Shown one piece after another: positions 35,519 to 44,877 of a stretch of 64,000 nucleotides of DNA (positions are counted from its first letter, which is position 1; each line of letters opens with the position of its first letter). A model generated the notes under the pieces. It ran no database searches. It worked only from the letters and a program-made list of their open reading frames with translations, and was not told where the DNA came from. This stretch comes from DVED01 sp963838375 (GTDB lineage: Bacteria > Cyanobacteriota > Cyanobacteriia > Cyanobacteriales > Geitlerinemataceae): the NCBI GenBank assembly GCA_963838375.1, contig CAWIQY010000003.1, positions 558,001 to 622,000 on the forward strand. The letters are read 5' to 3'. Both the position numbers and the translations under genes were made by a program.

Positions 35519-36204
35519 CTAGTGCTTTAAATACTCTCGAAAATATGGGTAGAATGGAGGAAACTTTTTTTGGAAAAATCCATGAATTGTCGGAACAGGC
35601 AATTTTAACTCTTCAGCGATATCCGACCAAATTCGATCGTCCCAAATATGAGAAATCGCCAAGAACTTCAAATTGGCATCCGGTCGATCTCGAATGTGTT
35701 CTCGACTGAACATACAATCGGGATCTTCTTCAATCAGTTGCCGAAGTTCCATCGAAGCCGATCGCGTTTCAGCCGAACTCAGAATATTTTCTAAGTCATC
35801 GATATCGTTAAACCCCGAAAAAGGCACATGATCTCCATCGGATTTGGTCCAGTACTCGACGCTCTGGGAATTGAAGTCATGCCTTGCTTTCGATACTTAT
35901 CGATAATATCCTGCTGACGTTTTTTGAAGATAAAATTACACCATTGCCTTACCTCTTTCTCTGGGTTATAGTTATTGATTTTCTTGCAAATCTCCATCAG
36001 AGTTAAACTCAGTGCTTCATTGTAAATTTCTTGACGATCGAACTCTGAAGGAACTGTGGAACCTGTCAAGCAACCCGGTTTTAAAAGTTCTGCACAGAGC
36101 TGATTTAATGCTAACCTTCGTTTGAGACTTTTGGGTAGATATTGTTGAGCTTCGATCGCCAATTGTTTTAATCGCCGATCCAAATTTGTGGACTCCTGAC
36201 ACAT
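35519..36204 (-). pseudogene. Sigma-70-family factor, one frameshift
   Basis: The two frames together give about 228 residues of a small sigma-70-like factor of cyanobacterial type. The first (from MCQESTNLDRRLKQLA at 36204) carries region 2: FDRQEIYNEALSLTLMEICK and VRQWCNFIFKKRQQDIIDKYR. The second carries region 4: FLAISHIWDDRIWSDIAEELKLPVPTIHGF. The frame is lost near 35,868; with one base removed the sequence runs on as SVEYWTKSDGDHVPFSGFNDIDDL. It lies upstream of the DUF1822 and CHAT genes. If the shift is real the region-4 half is lost and the factor would be dead; a sequencing error is possible. Confidence 0.8.
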
Positions 36205-36489
36205 AACACATGGATATGAACTTTGACCGATGACGACCCTCATCAATGACGAATGAGGCTTTGATGACGTTCGGAGAACTGACACCCCTATAAATGCTTC
36301 GGTACAAGCGGTCGGATTTTTCTGCGAACGATCGTAACTGTAACAAAACTTCACATTGAAATCAGGACTAATAGGCTAGTCAGAATGAACGATCGCCAAA
36401 CCCGATCGGGTTCTCCCTACAACAGCTACCATAGAGTTCACAAGCCGTTCTATAACTGGATGATGGTTGCCAACTTTAGTCAAACTCAC

Positions 36490-37050
36490 ATGACTCAAAC
36501 TCACATTTCCCCAGAACAGTACCTAGAGTGGGAAAAAACGAGTCCGACTAAGCACGAGTATATTAACGGTCGAGTTTATGCCATGGCAGGGGCAAATGAT
36601 GCCCACAATACCCTCACTTTTAACTTATCTGGACTGTTCTATACTCATTTGCAGGGTCGATCTTGTCGGGGATATGCAGCGGATATGAAGGTGAAGATTG
36701 CCTCTGAAGATATTTACTACTATCCCGATTTGTTGGTGACTTGCGACGAACGAGATCGAGAAAATAGGGACTTCAAACAGCATCCCAAACTGATTATCGA
36801 AGTTCTATCAGAGTCAACCGAAAAATTTGACCGCAGTCAAAAATTTGCAGACTATCGCACCCTAGATCCCCTTCAAGAATACGTCCTGGTTTCACAAGAC
36901 CAAATCAATATAGAACTATTCCGCCGCAATAACGCCGGACGTTGGGAACTTTATGTTTTTAGGGAAAGCGATGATGTAGAATTTGCCAGTCTTGAGTTGT
37001 GCATCCCCATGGCAACCGTTTACGAAAACGTAATATTTGAAACGCCCTAA
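36490..37050 (+). CDS. Uma2-family nuclease
   Basis: This 186-residue Uma2 protein starts MTQTHISPEQYLEWEKTS and has YPDLLVTCDERDRENRD, LIIEVLSESTEKFDR and QKFADYRTLDPLQEYVLV. The pocket residues of the PD-(D/E)XK fold are present. It belongs to another branch than the twin pair at 31.8 and 38.5 kb. An upstream ATG at 36463 is possible. It diverges from the sigma factor gene and ends nine bases before the converging hydroxylase gene. Confidence 0.85.
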   Translation: MTQTHISPEQYLEWEKTSPTKHEYINGRVYAMAGANDAHNTLTFNLSGLFYTHLQGRSCRGYAADMKVKIASEDIYYYPDLLVTCDERDRENRDFKQHPKLIIEVLSESTEKFDRSQKFADYRTLDPLQEYVLVSQDQINIELFRRNNAGRWELYVFRESDDVEFASLELCIPMATVYENVIFETP

Positions 37051-37059
37051 TTTTTGGCG

Positions 37060-38317
37060 TTAATTTTTGGGTCGTGCTAATTTCGGCGTGTATCCCAACA
37101 ACCCCGTCATCAACCGCAATGCCAAGGCTTTCACGGGATGGATATTCCGCATCGCCCACAATCCCAACCGTCGCACGCCAACCACTGGCAACCAATTATT
37201 AGAAAACGTTCGATCGAGAATATCGGTAAATCCGAGAATCACCCAGTTTTCCCATTTCCGAACTCGTTGATACCGTTTCAATACTCGTAAATCCCCAAGA
37301 TCTTCCCCCTGTTGATGCGCCATTTGCAACACTTGTGCCAACATTGCTGCATCGCGAATTCCCAAATTCAAACCTTGTCCGCCGACAGGATGACAACAGT
37401 GTGCAGCATCGCCCAGCAATGCTAATCTGGGAAGAACGTAGCGATCGCTCTGCATCAGTTGCACCGGAAACACAAATCGGGGACTAATAATTTCCAGGTT
37501 GCCCATTTGAGAACCATACCGACGGCGCAGTTCGGCAAGAAACGCTTCATCATCCAACTCGGCTAATGCTTTGGCTTCTTCGTGGGGGGCAGTCCAAACA
37601 ATATTGCAGCGATTGTCCGTCAGTGGCAAAATGGCAAAAGGACCGACTGGGCCAAAAACGTTCGTAAGCGATGTTGCCATGGGGTTGTTCGGGTCTGACT
37701 TTCACCGTGATGCAAGATTGCCAATATTTCCAACCCTGGGTGGGAATTGCTGCCGCTTGCCGAATGCGCGATTTCGATCCATCGGCAGCAATAACTAATC
37801 GACTGCGAAGAGTTTGGGTTTCTCCATCTCGCTGCAAGGAAATCGTCACCCCATCTGCTTGATATTCGATGTTCATCACTTCGGCAGGAGACAAACAAGT
37901 GATGTTTTCTGCATCGCCTAAGAAAGCTTGCAACGCGGTCAGCAAGGGGGTATGTTCGGCAACGTAACCGAGGCGATCTAAACCCAAGTCTGTCGGTTGA
38001 AAGCGGACTTCGGCTTCTCCAGAATCGGTGAGAGAAATTTGGTGGAAGGGGGTAATTTTAGGCAAGATTTCATCCCAGACGCCAATCCCATCCCAAATCC
38101 GCCCGGAAAGCAAGGAGACAGCATAGACTTGTTGGCGAGATGCGGCTTGGGTGGGGGAAAGGGCATCGATTAAGATGATGTTCAGTCCCGAGTTTTTCAA
38201 GGCACAGGCGAGAGTGGTTCCGGCAACGCCGCCGCCGACGATCGCGATATCGCAGTCGAGTGGAGAGGGGTTTGGCAGTTGCAGTGCGGGCGATCGCTCC
38301 AGGTGCTGAATGGACAT
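37060..38317 (-). pseudogene. UbiH-like FAD-dependent hydroxylase, frameshift in a T-run
   Basis: The two frames together encode about 419 residues of the UbiH/COQ6 class of aromatic-ring hydroxylases, which in cyanobacteria are thought to serve quinone synthesis. The first part (from MSIQHLERSPAL) has the FAD motif IAIVGGGVAGTTLA and ends with the DGS motif (VIAADGSKSRIRQ); the second has FPVQLMQSDRY and LLGDAAHCCHPVGGQGLNLG. The join is at about 37,652, where the minus strand has five T where four keep the frame (YERFGPVGPFAI). An extra T in a run is a common sequencing error, and the family is usually conserved, so the gene may be intact in the organism. Confidence 0.8.
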
Positions 38318-38526
38318 GAATTTAACGAGGATCGAGGAAAAGGTGGGCTTGTTTACACATTGTTACACAATTGCCGGAATTGGGGAAAGGGCGATCGGGT
38401 GACGATCGTCTGGAATCGGAGTAAAAAAGGCTAGTTTAACAACCCTTGAACATTGCCAAAATTAACTCAATACAACCGATCTTTTTCGCTATCCTAGAAG
38501 AGTTCTATCTTCTCTAAATAACGGCT

Positions 38527-39108
38527 ATGGTTGCTTTATCCGATCGCCTTTTGATGAGTGCCCAAGAATACCTGGCTTGGGAACCTACCCAAGAGGAACG
38601 CTACGAGTATTGGGATGGGGAAGTCGTCTGCATGAGCGGCGCTACCCGCAATCACAATCGGATTGCCTTGAATTTCTCCAAGATGCTTGATGAGGCTCTA
38701 ACCGATCGACCTTGTGAAGTTTACATTGTAGACGTGAAAGTGCAAGTAGAACCGAGTCAGAAGTATTTTTATCCCGATGTGGTGGTGACTTGTGACGATC
38801 GCGATCTCGACCCACAACTCATTCAGTTTCCCTGTTTAATTATCGAAGTTTTATCCTCTTCCACAGAAGCCATCGATCGAGGCAAAAAATTTGCAAAATA
38901 TCGCCAGTTTTCTACCCTGAAAGACTATGTTTTGGTGCAAGTCGATCGACCGGGAGTAGAACTTTTTCGGCGGAATGAAAAAGGAGAGTGGGTGTTATCA
39001 GAATATGGTTTAGACGATCGCTTACAGCTTGACTCTGTGGGAGTAGAAATCGCTATCTCTGATGTGTACCAAAAAGTTAAGTTTGAGGCAGAAGAAGCGG
39101 AAATTTGA
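38527..39108 (+). CDS. Uma2-family nuclease, inverted twin of 31814
   Basis: This 193-residue protein opens MVALSDRLLMSAQEYLAWEP and is nearly identical to the product of 31814-32386, with changes such as IALNFSKM for VSGNCFKL. The same core residues occur: YFYPDVVVTCDDRD and LIIEVLSSSTEAIDRG. The promoter region differs from that of its twin, so the duplication seems limited to the coding sequence. It ends 64 bp before the VanZ gene on the other strand. Confidence 0.85.
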   Translation: MVALSDRLLMSAQEYLAWEPTQEERYEYWDGEVVCMSGATRNHNRIALNFSKMLDEALTDRPCEVYIVDVKVQVEPSQKYFYPDVVVTCDDRDLDPQLIQFPCLIIEVLSSSTEAIDRGKKFAKYRQFSTLKDYVLVQVDRPGVELFRRNEKGEWVLSEYGLDDRLQLDSVGVEIAISDVYQKVKFEAEEAEI

Positions 39109-39171
39109 GAAAACCTTACATAACTCGATCGACTCTATTGTGTGCATCAGACATACCTGTCATCCACAGAT

Positions 39172-40752
39172 TTAGGTGTAGTCAACCGTCGATCGCCACC
39201 AAGCTGCTAATTCATTGTGAGTGACGAGAAAAGCGATCGATTCTAGAACGATACCCAGACTAATATTACCAATTTGCCAGGATCGTTCCATACAACTGGA
39301 GATCGTTCCTTCAATGAGTAATGCGGGTAGTAGAATTCCACAACCGATCGTCAAGAGAGAAAAAATTAAGTTGCCGCGATAGCTAACCCAAACGATCGCA
39401 AACAGCCACCCAAGTGGTACAAATAAAATTCCATAGTAGAGAACTTTATACACGAATATACTCAGGGGATTGAGATAAACGGTTGTGTCGAAAAACGACA
39501 TTACTGACCAGAATAAAGCGGCATCGGGAGAGAGTTGGAACTGATAGAGATTTCGAGGTCGATCGACGTAAATTTTAACCGTCCATCCGTCATAAACAAT
39601 GGCAACCCGATGGAATTGGGTATCGGCAAAGACATTCGGGACGAGACTTTCGGGATGGGCACCATTTTCTTTGGTTAAAGGGGTTCGCAGCCGAAAACTG
39701 AGCTCGTCTTTTTCTTGTCCGAGAGTAAAATTACGAGATGATACGTTTTGGGAGAGAGAAATAATCCGAGCCGGTCCTTCTTGATTGGTATCGGCAGTGG
39801 CGAGGGTTGAGACTAAAGTTAGCTGCGATCGAACTTGGACTTTTTCTGTAATTAATTTGACAGATTCAGTTGTTTGCAACCAATGCTGTCCATCTAATAA
39901 AACTCCTAGATCTTGACTCGTTGTTTTTTGAGTCAAATTTCCTTGAGAAATCAGATCGGGCAAAGTTTTAGTCAAATCGCTATATCGTTGTCGATTTCCG
40001 TCAAATTGATAGGACGCTAGTAACGATTGAGAAATTGCATCACAAGAGTTTCGATCGTTCAAAAGTTGAGAAACTTCTGTTTTTGACGCAGCTCGATCGG
40101 CAATACAAAACTGAGAAACTTGACCTTTCCAAGGTCGGTCGGCTGTGACTTCGTTACCCACCAAAAGTGGATAACGATTATCCCAGTTACTCAATTGGGT
40201 AGCGTCTTGAAATGAGAACAATAAAAAACAGATAGCGATTAAGTAGCCTAGAAAAATGGCGATCGCCCATTTGATATTTAACCAGCGCTTGCTAACTTTT
40301 AAAATCCAGAAAATAACCTTGACAATATTGCCTCCCCAAAAGTAGAATATTAAGAATCCGGTAAAGCCACTGGTGGTATTAGAAAGAATGTCGATCGAGT
40401 TTGAAGATCGTTCGGGTAAAAAAACTTGTAAGGTTTCTACTGTCACCGATAATAAACAACTGGCGATCGTCACCGAAATCGCAATTTTTATAAAATTGAG
40501 TCTTCTGTCTTCTAAAAATCCGGCTAAAGCAAATCCAAAAGGAATAAAGAGTAAAATATTTCCGAATAAGTCAAATCGCTCGGTATAAATCTCAAAACTG
40601 GTAACGATTGTTTGGATATAATTTTCTTTTGGATTTTCAAACTCAAAAGGTAAAAGTGTTAAAAATAAAATCAAAAGAATACTCACGAATAAAACTTTTT
40701 TTGCCCATTGATTCCGGAGCGATTTCTCTGATGATTTAAATAAATTTAACAT
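39172..40752 (-). CDS. VanZ-like membrane protein with LamG-type domain
   Basis: This 526-residue protein has an N-terminal VanZ-like part with four membrane helices (about 20-40, 64-82, 88-106, 128-150); the VanZ signature ETLQVFLPERSSNSIDILSN is in place. A further helix lies at about 164-184. The middle (about 190-425) is an extra-membrane region that reads as a concanavalin/LamG-type beta-sandwich (HWLQTTESVKL, VAIVYDGWTVKIYVD). Three more helices finish the chain. VanZ proteins act at the cell envelope in antibiotic tolerance in some bacteria, but the role here is unknown. It may bind exopolysaccharide. Confidence 0.75.
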   Translation of the reverse strand: MLNLFKSSEKSLRNQWAKKVLFVSILLILFLTLLPFEFENPKENYIQTIVTSFEIYTERFDLFGNILLFIPFGFALAGFLEDRRLNFIKIAISVTIASCLLSVTVETLQVFLPERSSNSIDILSNTTSGFTGFLIFYFWGGNIVKVIFWILKVSKRWLNIKWAIAIFLGYLIAICFLLFSFQDATQLSNWDNRYPLLVGNEVTADRPWKGQVSQFCIADRAASKTEVSQLLNDRNSCDAISQSLLASYQFDGNRQRYSDLTKTLPDLISQGNLTQKTTSQDLGVLLDGQHWLQTTESVKLITEKVQVRSQLTLVSTLATADTNQEGPARIISLSQNVSSRNFTLGQEKDELSFRLRTPLTKENGAHPESLVPNVFADTQFHRVAIVYDGWTVKIYVDRPRNLYQFQLSPDAALFWSVMSFFDTTVYLNPLSIFVYKVLYYGILFVPLGWLFAIVWVSYRGNLIFSLLTIGCGILLPALLIEGTISSCMERSWQIGNISLGIVLESIAFLVTHNELAAWWRSTVDYT

Positions 40753-40952
40753 AATCGGCTTTGAATTGAACGGTGCAATCGCTTGGTAAAAGCTAGCGCT
40801 ACAGCTCTATCGGGATCGGAAAAAGTCAAAGTTTTAGTGAATTTATTGCCTCGTGAAATACACCCATATTTTAGTTTTGGAGACGAAACTCTCGGTTCTA
40901 AAACTAAAACCCAGAACTCGAGTGGGAGAATGTATAGATAACCGATCGAGCC

Positions 40953-42152
40953 TTACTCTTTACTTGTCACTAATCGATCGGCTATCGTTTTGCCAATTTC
41001 CAGAGAAGAAGTCGCAGCGGGAGAAGGTGCATTACAAACGTGCAGGGTGCGGTGTTCTTCCAGGATTAAAAAATCATCAACCAACTTTCCCTCCAAGTTC
41101 AAAGCTTGAGCGCGAACTCCGGCTGAAATCGGGGTCAAATCTTCCGCTTCAACTTCCGGAATGAGTCGCTGTAAACTGCGAACAAATGCAGCTTTGCTGA
41201 ACGATCGAATCATCTCTTCCACACCCATTTTACCGTGCTTCGCTACAAATTTCCAGAAACCCGGATAGCTAATAATTTCGGCAAAATCTCGCAAATCGAA
41301 ATCCGTTTTTCCATACCCCTCACGCTTCAAACTGAGAACGGCATTAGGTCCGGCATGGACGCTACCATCAATCGATCGCGTAAAATGCACGCCTAAAAAT
41401 GGGAAATTTGGGTTCGGAACGGGATAAATGAGATTTTTAACAAAATTTCGCTTTCCAGGCTTTAATTCATAATATTCTCCCCGAAACGGAAATATTTTAG
41501 CTTGGGGGTCTACCCCGCTATTTCGGGCAACTCTATCGCTATACAGTCCCGCACAGTTAATCGCAAAATTCGTTTTAAAATCACCCTGGTTTGTTTCCAG
41601 AATCAAACTTTCATTTGTTTCTCGAATTCGATCGACTTGAGTATTTAACTGTAGATCTGTATTGCGATCGGCAATAATTTGTAGATATCGATCGCAGACT
41701 TGAATATAGTCTACAATTCCTGTCGAATCTACTCGAATTCCCGCCAAACAGCGAACGTGTGGCTCAATTTCTCTGACTTGTTCCCCGCTCAATTTGGCGA
41801 TCGAAAGCTGGTTTTCTAAACCTCGTTGATAAAGCTTTTCCAGAAACGGTAACTCTTCAGGTTTAGTTGCAACAATCACCTTCCCACAAACCTCGTATTC
41901 GATACCATATTTCTGGCAAAATTCTACCATCGATCGACTGCCATCGCGGCAAAACTTCGCTTTGAAGCTACCGGGTTTGTAGTAAATTCCTGAATGAATG
42001 ACACCGCTATTATGTCCCGTTTGGTGACGCGCCCAACCGTCTTCCTTTTCGATTACAAGAAGGCGAGACTGAGGATATTTCGCCCCCAGCGCCATGGCTG
42101 TCGAAAGACCGACAATTCCGCCACCAATAATTGCAAAGTCGTAGGTTGTCAT
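40953..42152 (-). CDS. lhgO: L-2-hydroxyglutarate oxidase-like FAD enzyme
   Basis: This 399-residue protein is a DAO-type flavoenzyme of the LhgO family, which oxidises L-2-hydroxyglutarate to 2-oxoglutarate. Residues 1-30 hold the FAD-binding motif (YDFAIIGGGIVGLSTA), followed by the family's HQTGHNSGVIHSGIYY pattern (about 45-60), and near the C-terminus GVRAQALNLEGKLVDDF with NAPSPAATSSLEIG. The whole family length is present. The start at 42152 is preferred over 42179 because the chain then opens with the beta strand. A hairpin separates it from the upstream glycosyltransferase gene. Confidence 0.9.
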   Translation of the reverse strand: MTTYDFAIIGGGIVGLSTAMALGAKYPQSRLLVIEKEDGWARHQTGHNSGVIHSGIYYKPGSFKAKFCRDGSRSMVEFCQKYGIEYEVCGKVIVATKPEELPFLEKLYQRGLENQLSIAKLSGEQVREIEPHVRCLAGIRVDSTGIVDYIQVCDRYLQIIADRNTDLQLNTQVDRIRETNESLILETNQGDFKTNFAINCAGLYSDRVARNSGVDPQAKIFPFRGEYYELKPGKRNFVKNLIYPVPNPNFPFLGVHFTRSIDGSVHAGPNAVLSLKREGYGKTDFDLRDFAEIISYPGFWKFVAKHGKMGVEEMIRSFSKAAFVRSLQRLIPEVEAEDLTPISAGVRAQALNLEGKLVDDFLILEEHRTLHVCNAPSPAATSSLEIGKTIADRLVTSKE

Positions 42153-42200
42153 TGGGTTCAATAGATTAAAAATTGTCAACCAAAATATTATGTTACTCGG

Positions 42201-42231
42201 AAACCCGGCTTCTTCAAGAAGTCGGGTTTTT
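42201..42231 (-). terminator. Bidirectional hairpin terminator
   Basis: AAACCCGGCTTCT (42201-42213) pairs with AGAAGTCGGGTTT (42217-42229) with one G-T pair, loop TCA, and T-runs at both flanks. It stands between the stop of the glycosyltransferase gene and the lhgO start. Palindromes of this CCCGGCTTCTT type are frequent in cyanobacterial genomes. Confidence 0.65.
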
Positions 42232-42260
42232 AGAGATTCAAAAAAAGTCAGTAAACCGAC

Positions 42261-43373
42261 TTAAAGCGATCGAACTTTTGCAGCAATATACTCTACATAT
42301 TGTTCGCTGTTGTACTCCCGATTCACCAACTCATACCCGCGTTGAGCCTGTTCTTCTGCCTTTTCAGGATTGTTCAGCAAGTCGAGAATCGCCTCGCGCA
42401 TTCCTTCAGGGTCGGCGGGTTCCACACCTCGAACAATTCCAGCATCGATCAACTCTGTCACCAAACCCGGAGTTCGGGTCATAATCACCGGACGCCGACA
42501 AGACATCGACTCGAACAAAGTTGTCAGTCCAGCTTGGTAATTGTGCGCCTTCAAACTGATGACCACCACATCAGAATCGCGATACAGTTGTACCAAATCG
42601 GGCCAATCGTAGAACTTCACTGACATATTTTCCGGCATCACTTCCGGAAAAGTATCTGCCATTTTCTTCGCGTTGGGGGAAACCGCACAGACTTTGGCAT
42701 CCACATCCAGAAGACGAATCGCCTCAGCAAATGTCCGATAGTCGCGCTGTTCTAAACCGCCACTACCGACAATCGGGCGCTGTTTATCCGGCGAGGCAAG
42801 ACCCGGGGTAAAGAATCGGGTATCGGTTTGTTCGGTGACAAGGCAAACTTGTTCGGGCGGCAAGTTAATATATTGGCGCAGAAAATCAGCTTTCACCGCC
42901 GTATTGGTCATGAACAAATCGATGCGGTTCCGTAAGTCGAAAAGCTTCAATGTCAGGCGACCCCGAGGTCGATCGATATTGTGAACAAACACAGCTAATT
43001 TCGGGCTGTTGGGTTTTCCACCGCAAAGGGCAGCGATGGGAAAACCTGAATCTTCACCGATGCAAAAAACTGTATCTTTACTAGTCAATTGCTTTGATAA
43101 AGTCCGCGCCATTGCCCAATGATGAGGTTGACTCGCACCCGTAATTTTCGAGAGAATTTTATCAGTCAGGGAGACAGAATAACCTTGGGGTTGATGAATT
43201 GTTGCACTCAACATTTGACTCAATGCCCATAGAGTATGCCGAGGACGCTTTTGGGCTTGGGCATCGAGTGCAATCTGTTCCATATCGAACGGACGGCTCA
43301 AGACTACATGGTAGTTTTTGACTTTTACAGAGTCCGTTTTCGGTTGAACTTTTTGCGTAAAATTGGTAGTCAT
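42261..43373 (-). CDS. Glycosyltransferase, GT4-like
   Basis: This 370-residue protein has a two-domain GT-B layout. The N-terminal part is atypical but contains CIGEDSGFPIAAL and a VHNIDRPRGR stretch. The C-terminal half has the retaining GT4 pattern: DVVVISLKAHNYQAGLTTLFESMSCRRPVI (residues about 275-305 by eye) with the EX7E-like region at the two acidic positions. It probably adds a sugar to a surface polymer or lipid. It follows the two C-methyltransferase genes in one direction and may close the operon that starts with rfbF. Confidence 0.8.
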   Translation of the reverse strand: MTTNFTQKVQPKTDSVKVKNYHVVLSRPFDMEQIALDAQAQKRPRHTLWALSQMLSATIHQPQGYSVSLTDKILSKITGASQPHHWAMARTLSKQLTSKDTVFCIGEDSGFPIAALCGGKPNSPKLAVFVHNIDRPRGRLTLKLFDLRNRIDLFMTNTAVKADFLRQYINLPPEQVCLVTEQTDTRFFTPGLASPDKQRPIVGSGGLEQRDYRTFAEAIRLLDVDAKVCAVSPNAKKMADTFPEVMPENMSVKFYDWPDLVQLYRDSDVVVISLKAHNYQAGLTTLFESMSCRRPVIMTRTPGLVTELIDAGIVRGVEPADPEGMREAILDLLNNPEKAEEQAQRGYELVNREYNSEQYVEYIAAKVRSL

Positions 43374-43487
43374 GGTTGATATTTTACCTCTATTTCAGGA
43401 ATAACTTGATGGTCAGGGCAATGCGATTTGTGTATACCGCGCCTCAGTGAAACACCCGATCGAAAACGATCGAAATTGCTGACATTT

Positions 43488-44717
43488 TTAAATCGGCATC
43501 ACTTCTGTGACAACTCCCATTTTATCCAACATTTTTTGAATTTCTGGACAATAGATGGCGTTCATGACAATCACTACATCGGGTTCGTAGTCTTTGAGAA
43601 ATTCCGGAGACATAATTTCTTTCCCCACGCCGGGAATAAATTTGCCGTGACGGTGAGGATTGATATCGACGATGTAGTCAACTTGGTCGGTAACACCGAG
43701 GGTGGTCAGGAAAGCAACACATTTAGACCCAGAACCCCAGACAACAACTTTTTTATCTTGGGTTTTCATCTGCTGGAGTTGCTGTTTCCAGTTGTATAAT
43801 TTTTGGTTAATATTAGCAGAAAAATGTTTGACCAACTCTGCCAATTCTTCGAGGCTTTCTTCTCGCGGATGAACGATCTCGGAAGGCGTAGAAACGGGTT
43901 GAGTTTCAATTAACAAATATTGTTCGCCATAGGCAAGATACAAATCCGTTACTTCAAAGTTGCAAGACCGGAACAAACGCGCTAGCGATCCAGGTGTGAA
44001 ATAGGAACAATGTTCGTAGTAAATATCCTCGAATGCCAAATCTTGCAAAACGCGACCCATATCGGGAATTTCAAAGAATACGTCTGTTTTTCGATCGCCG
44101 ATCGATCGGCGTACGGTACTGACAAATTCCTGGGTAGGATGAATGTGTTCTAAGGTGTGGCGACAGCAAATGAAATCACCGACATAATCGGTATATTTCT
44201 CAGAATAGTAGTCTTGAATAAAGGTGATTCGATCGGTGGCTTCGCTTTTCACCCGTCCGACTACCGCGCTAGGATCGATCCCCACCCCACGATTGGGTCC
44301 TAACTCGCACATCAACACCAAAAAATCACCTTTGCTGCACCCAATTTCGACAACATCTTTATCATGCAAATCGTATTTGTGAATCAGTCGATTGGCTAAA
44401 TCCAATGCAAACTGATTAAACGTGGGTGAAAAGCTCTGTTGATCTTCATAATTTGGCGCATAAGCAGACCATTTTGGATCGAAGACCACATTGGTAATGA
44501 AACCGCACTCTTCGCAGAAACCTAAAACGACATCATCACAAGGAAAATCTAAGGCTTCTTGCCGAGTTGGCAACATCAAGCAACTGTGAACCGGAACATT
44601 GCGAACCTCGAAAAAAATCGTCAATCCCTGATGTCCGCAGTTAGGACAAATATGATGATTTTCTGATGAATTTGAAGATCGAACCTCTTCAGCAAGAGGT
44701 GTGACTTGTTGAACCAT
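43488..44717 (-). CDS. Sugar C-methyltransferase-like protein
   Basis: This 409-residue protein has the three-part layout of nucleotide-sugar C-methyltransferases: an N-terminal zinc ribbon (CPNCGHQGL about 24-32, and FCEECGF about 68-74), a central SAM-binding Rossmann domain (VVEIGCSKGDFLVLM, about 130-145) and a C-terminal domain with VVVWGSGSKCVAFLTTLG (about 325-342). The substrate is not known, but in this context it is probably a CDP- or dTDP-activated sugar. It shares the layout but not close sequence with the next gene upstream (44878-46107). Its upstream gap is 160 bp. Confidence 0.8.
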   Translation of the reverse strand: MVQQVTPLAEEVRSSNSSENHHICPNCGHQGLTIFFEVRNVPVHSCLMLPTRQEALDFPCDDVVLGFCEECGFITNVVFDPKWSAYAPNYEDQQSFSPTFNQFALDLANRLIHKYDLHDKDVVEIGCSKGDFLVLMCELGPNRGVGIDPSAVVGRVKSEATDRITFIQDYYSEKYTDYVGDFICCRHTLEHIHPTQEFVSTVRRSIGDRKTDVFFEIPDMGRVLQDLAFEDIYYEHCSYFTPGSLARLFRSCNFEVTDLYLAYGEQYLLIETQPVSTPSEIVHPREESLEELAELVKHFSANINQKLYNWKQQLQQMKTQDKKVVVWGSGSKCVAFLTTLGVTDQVDYIVDINPHRHGKFIPGVGKEIMSPEFLKDYEPDVVIVMNAIYCPEIQKMLDKMGVVTEVMPI

Positions 44718-44877
44718 TTTGAACTCCTAATTCAAGGGATAAGTTAGAGTGGTAAATAATCGATCGAGTCGATAAAATCAACAGTATTGCTAGACTTTCT
44801 ATCAACCTCGACATTAATTGAACCTAATGCACGATCGCCTTTTGCCGCGAACTTCTGATGGCAAAACTTTCGGAACC

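Noticed and set aside
36396..36416. Palindrome around AACCCGATCGGGTT as an operator
   Set aside because: It contains CGATCG, which is so frequent here that a short palindrome around it is not informative.
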